NCBI GenBank assembly: GCA_020630145.1
Contig: JAHDBX010000118.1
Span: 1 to 6,150, forward strand
DNA: 6,150 nucleotides
Reading direction: 5' to 3'
DNA from: Gammaproteobacteria bacterium
GTDB lineage: Bacteria > Pseudomonadota > Gammaproteobacteria > HTCC5015
Shown: piece after piece, positions 1 to 5,505 of the stretch
Layout: every line of letters starts with the position of its first letter
Numbering within the stretch: position 1 is the first letter of the stretch
Made by a program: the position numbers and the translations under genes
The notes under the pieces: generated by a model
What the model saw: only the letters and a program-made list of their open reading frames with translations
Databases searched by the model: none
Told to the model about the DNA's origin: nothing

Positions 1-1275
1 TGGGCTGCTCACTTTCTCGCGAACACTATAATGTTCTCGCCTGCTTATGAGATGGATAGTACAGATGAGGAAGATATTCAATTTATATTAACGTCCTTAG
101 AAGAAAAAATCTTAGCGGGTGTTCCAATAAGAAGTATCGTTGCGCAACACTTACCAACGCGCAGTCGTTGGCGTGTATCTCGTTCAGCCGAAAACCATGC
201 CTTGGAAGCGTTAGAGTTATATTTAGGTATTTTTGCTGATGAAGAGCCAGCCCTTACATATATAGCTAATGGTGGTCAGGCATGTCAAGAGTGGTATTTG
301 ACTAACCAGGCAAATGGTTATGAGTTGGAAAAAACAGGCTTAAACAATACACAAATTGTAGAAGTTTTAGAAAATTACCTTATTACTGACTGTAATGATT
401 TTCATGCGGCTATTGCGCAGCATCCTAATTTAATTCCGCGAGTGACATCGGTTATTGTTGACTACTTGTTGAATGGCAATAATCGTACAGAGATGGTTGA
501 TGGTGTGCCAGTAAATGTTCGAACACTGGTGAGAAATGCAATAGTTGATAGTGGCGCAGAAACGTTTGAAGATATCTTTAAAGGTGTGTTATTTTCTAAA
601 GAGTTTTTGCTGAATACTGAAAGGCCTATTTCCTACGAAAATAACCTTTTATCTATGTTGGATAGGTTACGTGCGGAGTCAGTAGGAGGAACTTACGGAA
701 GATTTATTTTACATCAGCTTGTTGGTTCTGATACTAATAACCAACTTAATTTACGTAACGTAGGTTGGGAGTCGTCGCAATATAAAATCGGTAGAACCCA
801 AAATGTACCTATTGATGCATTAAGTTTTGCATCACACCATAAAGCTATGCGGGAAAGTATTTTTGGTTCATCCTCCTCTTGGTATGGCGGCCCTAGAACA
901 GAAAACGGTACAGGACGCTCATTGAATCATTCCGGCTTACTTTTTGAAGCTTACGATGGTAATGATGCTGATACTGACTTAGATGATACTCGCGTTAAGG
1001 CGGATGTGGCGGCATTAAATATTGATCAGTTTATTGATTATTTGTTTTTAACGGCGCTATCGCGCAAAGCTAATGCAGATGAGAAAGCGGATTTAACCGC
1101 TTATTTTAATGACCCACAAGGTGGCAGTGTTGAAGATAGCTGGTTAAGAGAAGATACTGCTGCGCCAGGTGTATTCCGGCCTAGAGATGTGTTTCGCTAT
1201 CGTTTGGCTGCTGAAGCAGTATTTGATTATATTTCGAGATTAGAAGAGTTCTATTACATTAGAGCTATCCCATAG
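1..1275 (+). CDS. 5'-truncated gene for a large protein paired with a DUF1501 protein; family not firmly recognised
   Basis: The frame is open from the first base of the window and ends at a TAG at 1273-1275. The first ATG (31) has no Shine-Dalgarno sequence, and the ten codons before it read as ordinary protein, so the true start is probably off the left edge. About 424 residues are visible. They are soluble-looking, acidic and mainly helical, with no membrane segment. The stretch at about 1030-1107 (FIDYLFLTALSRKANADEK) resembles the Y-L-x-x-L-S-R-x-P-x-x-x-E pattern near the C-terminus of DUF1553-type (and some DUF1800-type) proteins, which commonly sit beside DUF1501 genes. That resemblance is weak, and assignment to either family is inference. 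The next gene starts 10 bp downstream and its ribosome binding site overlaps this stop codon, so the two are almost certainly co-transcribed and probably act together. Their biochemical role is unknown. Confidence 0.85.
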   Translation, partial: WAAHFLANTIMFSPAYEMDSTDEEDIQFILTSLEEKILAGVPIRSIVAQHLPTRSRWRVSRSAENHALEALELYLGIFADEEPALTYIANGGQACQEWYLTNQANGYELEKTGLNNTQIVEVLENYLITDCNDFHAAIAQHPNLIPRVTSVIVDYLLNGNNRTEMVDGVPVNVRTLVRNAIVDSGAETFEDIFKGVLFSKEFLLNTERPISYENNLLSMLDRLRAESVGGTYGRFILHQLVGSDTNNQLNLRNVGWESSQYKIGRTQNVPIDALSFASHHKAMRESIFGSSSSWYGGPRTENGTGRSLNHSGLLFEAYDGNDADTDLDDTRVKADVAALNIDQFIDYLFLTALSRKANADEKADLTAYFNDPQGGSVEDSWLREDTAAPGVFRPRDVFRYRLAAEAVFDYISRLEEFYYIRAIP

Positions 1276-1285
1276 GTGTATTGAT

Positions 1286-2863
1286 ATGAAGCGTAGAGAT
1301 TTTTTAAAAGCCTTTGCTGGCGCAAGTGCAACACCTTATATCCCAGTGGGATTAACCCTAGGATCATTTGCTAGTAAAGCTAAAGCGGCTCCAGTTGACT
1401 ATAGTAGCGTTGGTTTTTCTGCACCTAGTGCAGGTGTAATGCCACAAGTAATCAATATCTTTTTATATGGTGGGCCTTCGGAGTTAGCGGGTAACTTAAG
1501 TAATATACAAAATATTGAAGTGAATTCGCAGAACTCATATAGAGGCCGATTTGGGAATAACTTTACAGAGCTGGTGAGTTCTGGTGCTAACAATGCCCAA
1601 ATTACCACTAATCGTTTTTGGCAAAATGCGGGTGGTCTTGAAATGGAGGCAATGCTTGCGGCGAACGATATGTCCATTTATAGGACTATGACTAAAGTTA
1701 AGTCGCCTACGCGTTCGCATCGTGAAAGTTTATTTTTGTCTCATAAAGGTACTTTAGATATTGATGGTACGCCGGGTATTGGTACGCGTTTAGCCGCATT
1801 TTTATCGGCAAATAAAGCGGCTGTAGAAGCGGTGCCTTTAGCAGATGGCACAAATTTCTCTGCTTATACTGACGGTTTGAATGGTGCTATTTTACCGTTT
1901 GTTTCATTTGAAGGTGAAACAAATAGTTATGCACCTGATTTAGATTTAAGTCCAGCTTTGCCTTTGCAGTTACGAGGTTTAACGTTGAATGAAGAATTTG
2001 ATAACCCCTATAATAGAAGAGCAATTATATGTTGTGGTAATGACGTTGGTGATGATGGTGTATTAAGGACAGCCGCGGCGAACCCTGTCTTTGATGCTCT
2101 AGTTGCTAAAGTACAAAATACGACATACTTAGAGCGTTTTGATAAGGCAAATAATGGTTTTACTGTTAGGGGGAACATGGATAGCCTGGTATCGAACTTG
2201 CAAACAGCTGCAGATGAAACCTTAAATCCGTTGCCAGTTGGTGCTGATTATACGGGTAGCTCATTCAGTAACCGTGTAAAAGCGGCTGTGACTCTTGCTT
2301 TGCATAACCCCAGCAGTTTTTATATTACTGTTGGTGGCGGCCTTGGTGGATGGGATGATCACAATAATGGTGTAGAACGTTATCCAGGGCGTATGCGAGA
2401 TGTTATGCAAACGATGCAGGCCGCAATGGCGCATATCAATGGCTTTAGTTTGCAAACAACCAATGGCGCGAATAGAAATACAACAGATAATATCGTTATT
2501 AATATGTTTGGTGATTTTGGGCGCTTGGTTAATTTAAATGATTCTAGTGGTTGGGACCATGCTAATACACAGAACTTATATACATTCGGTGGTGCTGATG
2601 TGCGCCCAACTGGTGCATTAGGTAAGGTTGTAGGTGTTACGGAGCGGACTGGTACAAGTAAAACTAACCAGCAGTCTACTACGCCGGTGTCTGGTGCTTA
2701 TCAATTTGAGCCTATGGCTGTAGCTTCGACGGTATATTCATATTTTGGTGCACAAAACCCCGATTTATTAACAACGAGCCCTGACTCAGGCTTCGCAAGC
2801 GGCGAGGCTCCTATTGATGAGACACAAGCAGCAGTTCAGCAAAGTGATTATACTGAAACGTAA
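1286..2863 (+). CDS. DUF1501 family protein with twin-arginine signal
   Basis: A 525-residue protein. The N-terminus MKRRDFLKAF matches the Tat consensus (R-R-x-F-L-K), followed by a weakly hydrophobic stretch and a likely cleavage site near the AKA-A at residues 32-35, so export in folded form is predicted. DUF1501 hallmarks appear in order: a strand with FLYGGPSE (59-66), GGWDDHNNG (about 354-362) where many members have G-x-D-x-H, FGDFGR (408-413) for the usual E-F-G-R, and GWDHANTQN (422-430) followed by a GG turn, matching the family's D-H-G-x-x-N region. The DUF1501 family is generally placed near the alkaline-phosphatase-like fold; the function is not established. The first motif lacks the H-x-D-T-F-D continuation common in the family. 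Start: ATG 1286, with AGGTG at 1274-1278 and a 7-nt spacer; the SD overlaps the upstream TAG. A terminator lies 27 bp after the stop. Confidence 0.9.
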   Translation: MKRRDFLKAFAGASATPYIPVGLTLGSFASKAKAAPVDYSSVGFSAPSAGVMPQVINIFLYGGPSELAGNLSNIQNIEVNSQNSYRGRFGNNFTELVSSGANNAQITTNRFWQNAGGLEMEAMLAANDMSIYRTMTKVKSPTRSHRESLFLSHKGTLDIDGTPGIGTRLAAFLSANKAAVEAVPLADGTNFSAYTDGLNGAILPFVSFEGETNSYAPDLDLSPALPLQLRGLTLNEEFDNPYNRRAIICCGNDVGDDGVLRTAAANPVFDALVAKVQNTTYLERFDKANNGFTVRGNMDSLVSNLQTAADETLNPLPVGADYTGSSFSNRVKAAVTLALHNPSSFYITVGGGLGGWDDHNNGVERYPGRMRDVMQTMQAAMAHINGFSLQTTNGANRNTTDNIVINMFGDFGRLVNLNDSSGWDHANTQNLYTFGGADVRPTGALGKVVGVTERTGTSKTNQQSTTPVSGAYQFEPMAVASTVYSYFGAQNPDLLTTSPDSGFASGEAPIDETQAAVQQSDYTET

Positions 2864-2890
2864 AAAATAAATAGCTAATGACGTAGAGTA

Positions 2891-2922
2891 AAAAGCCGCT
2901 TTATCAGCGGCTTTTCTTTTTT
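2891..2922. terminator. Bidirectional intrinsic terminator between convergent operons
   Basis: A perfect 10-bp inverted repeat, AAAAGCCGCT (2891-2900) and AGCGGCTTTT (2906-2915), encloses a 5-nt loop. A C and six Ts follow on the plus strand (2917-2922). Read on the minus strand, the same stem ends in five Ts (2894-2890). It lies 27 bp past the DUF1501 stop and directly abuts the stop codon of the DUF3570-type gene at 2921-2923, so it can end transcription from both sides. The plus-strand U tract is the better of the two. Confidence 0.9.
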
Positions 2923-4132
2923 AGTCAAATTTTAATGAGTAGTTGATATCAAAGGTAAGCGCTTTGTTTGTATCGAAAAAGTTGTCTTCAACAGTTTGAT
3001 AAAAGTAACTTAGACGCATATTAATACGAGCTTCACTTTTTAATAGGTAGCCATATTTCATGGCTAAAGTAATGGATTGTAAGTCGCTTAGGCGTGTATC
3101 AGCGCTAATAAACTCAGGTGTCGCTTCGTCAAAGGCAAGATTTTGCCTGTAGAAAGATGCTTTACTTTGGTTGTAAAACCTAAACTGAGGCTCATAGTAG
3201 CTGCCATTAAAGCGGTTGAAACGGTGCTTGTAATCTAAAGTTAAAGACTTCACATCCCAATCATCGCTATAGTAGCGTGCTGACATATGAATATTATTAT
3301 TTTTGCGCGTTTGATGCACAAGTTTCCAATAAATAGATTGTCGCTGCCGTGATTCAGGCCGACTTTCATTGTAAGCAGTTGTGCTGGTATCAGTAGCGCT
3401 TGTAACACTGTATACCTTGTACGGGTCTGTCATATAGCCCGACGATGAGGAGATTGAGTAGTTAAGCTGTGTAATTGTGCGGGAGTTAATAGTAAATGAT
3501 CTGCCGACAAGTAAATCGTAAGTATTCTTTTTGCCAACGCCATTAGTAATATTGTTATTGGCAGCTGAAAGTGGTTCAGGTGTGCCATTGCCAGGTCCGG
3601 TGATACGGTCATATGAACCACCAAAGCCAATAGTCCAAGTCTTGGTTTTTTTAGCATTATCCCTTTGATAGGAGATGCTGGTTCCTATAGCAGTGTAGTC
3701 ACTTTCTACAGATACATAAGCATTGTAGTTCAGGCGAGATATTCGTGAACGAGTATGTTCCCAGTTGCCATCAAACTCTAAGCGAGTATCGTCAAAGCTG
3801 GTCAGGCCCGGGCTTGAGCTGCTAGTTGAAGATGAACCGCCAGATGTGCCTGTAAATGTAGAGCCGTTCTCCGTCGGTGTTTCGCCGCTGGGTGTAGCGC
3901 CGGACATTGTATCTAGTGCTAGGCGGACCTTTACGTAATCATCGTCACTAAGTCTGCCATCTACTGTGGTGGCTAAGGTTGTTACGTCTATTCGGTCTTC
4001 TTCACTATAATTTAATAAAGCAAAATCAAGATTCCAATCATTTTCGTATACAGTTTGTGATTGCGCCGCGCCCGGTAATAAGCCGCTACTTGCTGCTGCA
4101 AGTAAAGGGGTAATTTTTTTAATTGCAGCCAC
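2921..4132 (-). CDS. DUF3570-type outer-membrane beta-barrel protein, GTG start
   Basis: A 403-residue protein if started at GTG 4132. This start has GGAGG 5 nt upstream and gives a clean Sec signal peptide (MAAIKKITPLLAAASSG..., cleavage near AQSQ, residues 23-26). An upstream ATG at 4222 would add 30 residues lying inside the preceding gene and bury the signal peptide. After the signal comes a short N-terminal region with DTMSGATP (74-81), a Ser/Thr/Gly-rich stretch (about 82-109), then many Tyr-rich amphipathic strands alternating with polar loops, including SGYMTDPYKVYSV, and a C-terminal strand ending SLKFD. This fits an outer-membrane beta-barrel of the DUF3570 family; function unknown. 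DTMSGATP resembles the ApbE flavinylation site, with Thr80 as the possible FMN acceptor; this is inference. It is the last gene of the tlpA-like operon and overlaps the lipoprotein gene by 14 bp. Assignment to DUF3570 is from recalled family features and context. Confidence 0.85.
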   Translation of the reverse strand: MAAIKKITPLLAAASSGLLPGAAQSQTVYENDWNLDFALLNYSEEDRIDVTTLATTVDGRLSDDDYVKVRLALDTMSGATPSGETPTENGSTFTGTSGGSSSTSSSSPGLTSFDDTRLEFDGNWEHTRSRISRLNYNAYVSVESDYTAIGTSISYQRDNAKKTKTWTIGFGGSYDRITGPGNGTPEPLSAANNNITNGVGKKNTYDLLVGRSFTINSRTITQLNYSISSSSGYMTDPYKVYSVTSATDTSTTAYNESRPESRQRQSIYWKLVHQTRKNNNIHMSARYYSDDWDVKSLTLDYKHRFNRFNGSYYEPQFRFYNQSKASFYRQNLAFDEATPEFISADTRLSDLQSITLAMKYGYLLKSEARINMRLSYFYQTVEDNFFDTNKALTFDINYSLKFD

Positions 4133-4373
4133 AGCCACCTCCGCCAACACCTGAGCCACCTGTAGAGGCTTCTTTGCTGAAATATATATGTGAATCGAAA
4201 TAGCTTTCAACAGGGCTGCCACTAAGCTTCATTTCATCTTTAGCAAGAATGTTTTTTTCCCAGGGCTTAACTTTTTCAACTTTGCGCATATCGTTAAAGG
4301 TCTGCTTCATTGTGCCGCATGCTGACAGTGAACAAATGCTGGTAAATAATATTAGTTTGGATAAGTGTTTCAT
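4119..4373 (-). CDS. DUF4266-type small lipoprotein with C-terminal GGGGCGCN tail
   Basis: An 84-residue protein. The leader MKHLSKLILFTSICSLSAC contains a lipobox (LSAC, Cys19), so signal peptidase II processing to a 66-residue lipoprotein is predicted; Gly at +2 gives no inner-membrane retention signal, so outer-membrane anchoring is plausible. The core carries VKPWEKNILAKDEM (35-48), the feature by which I assign DUF4266, and FDSHIYFSKEAS (59-70). It ends in a flexible Gly-rich tail, GGSGVGGGGCGCN (72-84), with Cys81 and Cys83 as the only cysteines besides the lipid-bearing one in the mature protein. Function is not known. Start: ATG 4373 with GAGG (4383-4380) and a 6-nt spacer; this SD overlaps the TAG of the thioredoxin gene 9 bp upstream. 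Its end overlaps the barrel gene by 14 bp. A role as thiol or metal carrier for the neighbouring thioredoxin is inference. Confidence 0.85.
   Translation of the reverse strand: MKHLSKLILFTSICSLSACGTMKQTFNDMRKVEKVKPWEKNILAKDEMKLSGSPVESYFDSHIYFSKEASTGGSGVGGGGCGCN
4138..4142 (-). promoter_or_regulatory. Shine-Dalgarno GGAGG that fixes the GTG start of the barrel gene
   Basis: On the minus strand GGAGG (4142-4138) is followed by 5 nt and then GTG (4132-4130). The same bases encode glycines near the end of the lipoprotein (GGC GGA GGT GGC TGT GGC TGC AAT), so the site is inside the upstream coding sequence. A second GTG in the same frame (4138) lies within the SD itself and cannot use it. The overlap suggests translational coupling between the two genes. 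Confidence 0.8.
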
Positions 4374-4382
4374 ACTAAGCCT

Positions 4383-4871
4383 CTATTTCTTTGCAAGCGC
4401 ATTCTTTATAGCGGCTTCCATTTTGTCTTTATCCTTGTGCTTGAAACCTAGCTTTTTATATATCAGGTTGCCACTTTTGTCGATTAGGTAAGAACTAGGC
4501 ATGACTTCAACGCCATACTTCGAAGCTACTGATCCATCTTGATTATAGGAAATAGTGAACTTGCCCGGGTTCTTTTTTAAGAAACGCTTGGCTAACTGCC
4601 TGTCATCATCTAGGTTAACGGCTATGATAACCAGTCCATTTTTTTTGTACTTTTCCTGCATTTCATTCATCCAAGGGAATGAATCTTTGCAGGGGATGCA
4701 CCATGAGGCCCAAAAGTCTAAGTACACGACGCGACCACGGTAGGATGATAGGTTTATCTTTTTGCCGCCTTTACCAACACCTACAGTGAAGTCAGGTGCT
4801 TTATCAGCAGAAAAAACAGATAGTGAGAATGCAATTAAAAAAATCGCAATAAAGCTTTTTAACACGGTCAT
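4383..4871 (-). CDS. TlpA/ResA-like periplasmic thiol-disulfide protein
   Basis: A 162-residue thioredoxin-fold protein of the TlpA/ResA/peroxiredoxin-like group. A Sec signal peptide (MTVLKSFIAIFLIAFSLSVFSA, cut after Ala22) is followed by the family's APDF entry (25-28), the strand VVYLDFWASWCIPC with active-site Cys58-Ile-Pro-Cys61, a second strand (LVIIAVNLDDD, 80-90), and VMPSSYLID with the cis-proline Pro125 next to the active site. Only the two CxxC cysteines are present. Such proteins act in the periplasm as reductants or, less often, oxidants of specific partners, for instance in cytochrome c maturation. Here no cytochrome gene is adjacent, so the downstream lipoprotein with a CxC tail is the more likely partner (inference). 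Start: ATG 4871 with AGGT (4881-4878) and a 6-nt spacer. It is the first gene of the operon; a promoter should lie in the AT-rich region to its right, but I cannot place one. Confidence 0.92.
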   Translation of the reverse strand: MTVLKSFIAIFLIAFSLSVFSADKAPDFTVGVGKGGKKINLSSYRGRVVYLDFWASWCIPCKDSFPWMNEMQEKYKKNGLVIIAVNLDDDRQLAKRFLKKNPGKFTISYNQDGSVASKYGVEVMPSSYLIDKSGNLIYKKLGFKHKDKDKMEAAIKNALAKK

Positions 4872-5115
4872 GTCAGTACCTAATTATTTTATTATTAATC
4901 TAATGGTTTCATTTTTATATTATTATTTATTTGAAATAGTACACAAATTGACGCAATCATTAAAATTATTTAAACAATTTTCATCAGATGTTTTTTTCCT
5001 GTCCTTTTTTCCTAAAGATTATTCCCATATGACCGACAAATTAAGTGTTAATGCTAAGGAATTTCACAGTATGGAAGCGTTTTAGCAAGGATGATGTGAA
5101 CATTAACAAATAATT

Positions 5116-5242
5116 ATTGTGGTTATTGAGGTTTGGCATAAAAAATATATGGATATTGTTTACATATGTCTGCGCATTTGTATATTTTTCATAAAGTCGT
5201 GTGATTTTATCAAAGGGAATGACTCAAGCCTCTAACCACAAT
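5116..5242. repeat. Inverted repeat A (arms 5116-5131 and 5229-5242)
   Basis: The left arm ATTGTGGTTATTGAGG (5116-5131) is the reverse complement of CCTCTAACCACAAT (5229-5242) apart from two extra Ts in the left arm. The 14 paired positions are split 10 and 4 by the bulge. The arms are about 97 nt apart. It may be an RNA stem or a remnant of an inverted duplication. Confidence 0.5.
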
Positions 5243-5256
5243 TTTTTATACCAAGC
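5131..5256. repeat. Inverted repeat B (arms 5131-5146 and 5241-5256)
   Basis: GTTTGGCATAAAAAAT (5131-5146) pairs with ATTTTTTATACCAAGC (5241-5256) at 14 of 16 positions; one of the two exceptions would be a G-U pair in RNA. Its arms directly adjoin those of repeat A in an interleaved order, so the two stems would either form a pseudoknot or exclude each other. Confidence 0.45.
5191..5210 (+). other. Small hairpin ATAAAGTC-GTGT-GATTTTAT
   Basis: An 8-bp stem with one G-U pair closes a 4-nt loop (5199-5202). It pairs fully only in plus-strand RNA. It lies in the space between the arms of repeats A and B. There is no following U tract, so it is not a terminator. Confidence 0.35.
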
Positions 5257-5367
5257 TAATAGAGTGATCGGCTAATGATGCCAAAAATTTAGCACTATTT
5301 CATAATAAGCGTTATTTTTTACATTTACCCCTATTTTGCCCTCAGATCGCCTCTAAGCGATTTTCTC

Positions 5368-5398
5368 TCAACACAAACAATTCAAAAGCTGATAGAAT
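5368..5398 (+). promoter_or_regulatory. gyrA: Possible gyrA sigma-70 promoter
   Basis: TAGAAT (5393-5398) matches five of six bases of the -10 consensus. Upstream, TCAACA (5368-5373) matches four of six -35 bases at a long 19-bp spacing. An alternative pair, CTGACT (5400-5405) with TATAGG (5424-5429), is also imperfect. Either would give a leader of roughly 70-105 nt. The choice is tentative. Confidence 0.3.
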
Positions 5399-5505
5399 GC
5401 TGACTCGTTTGCTCATGCTGATTTATAGGCCTTATTGATGGCAATATATGTAGATCTGCATGTTTCAGCAGCATAATAAACAATAACTAAAAGTAGCTAT
5501 AGCCC

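Larger units (their letters stand above)
4872..5505. other. 634-bp AT-rich divergent intergenic region
   Basis: This separates the divergently transcribed thioredoxin operon and gyrA, so it must hold promoters for both. I see no convincing protein gene: short open stretches lack a ribosome binding site or recognisable content. The left third (4872-5010) is very AT-rich with poly-T runs. The middle (5116-5256) holds interleaved inverted repeats around a small hairpin, listed separately. The right part holds a possible gyrA promoter and an A-rich, probably unstructured leader (5472-5495). A small regulatory RNA in the middle is possible but unproven. Confidence 0.6.

Noticed and set aside
1399..1720. 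Minus-strand open frames inside the DUF1501 gene
   Set aside because: Antisense shadows of a well-supported coding region, with no ribosome binding site or family resemblance. The same holds for frames at 2261-2455 and, in or opposite other genes, 3430-3657, 4249-4491, 4555-4743 and 5605-5787.
3800..3890. Ser/Thr/Gly-rich stretch as a coding repeat or mobile insertion
   Set aside because: It is low-complexity linker sequence without a regular repeat unit or target-site duplication.
4133..4222. N-terminal extension of the barrel protein from ATG 4222
   Set aside because: It overlaps the lipoprotein gene in another frame, places the signal peptide internally, and is not needed given the well-placed GTG at 4132.
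4948..4976. TTGACG as a plus-strand -35 element
   Set aside because: The -35 match is good, but at 17 bp the downstream hexamer TAAACA matches the -10 poorly and there is no gene for it to serve.
4762..5085. 107-codon plus-strand reading frame across the start of the thioredoxin gene
   Set aside because: Its first third is antisense to the signal peptide and start of the thioredoxin gene. The rest is Phe/Leu/Tyr-rich translation of AT-rich non-coding DNA. No ribosome binding site or recognisable domain.
5029..5085. 18-codon frame MTDKLSVNAKEFHSMEAF
   Set aside because: The composition looks protein-like, but there is no good Shine-Dalgarno and nothing to show translation. It could be a leader peptide or a gene remnant, but I cannot support it.
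5344..5364. Hairpin around GATCGC-CTCTAA-GCGAT followed by Ts, as a possible terminator
   Set aside because: The stem is only about 7 bp with a wobble pair, and the four Ts partly belong to the stem. Too weak without transcript evidence, though it would be a natural end for a small RNA from the repeat region.
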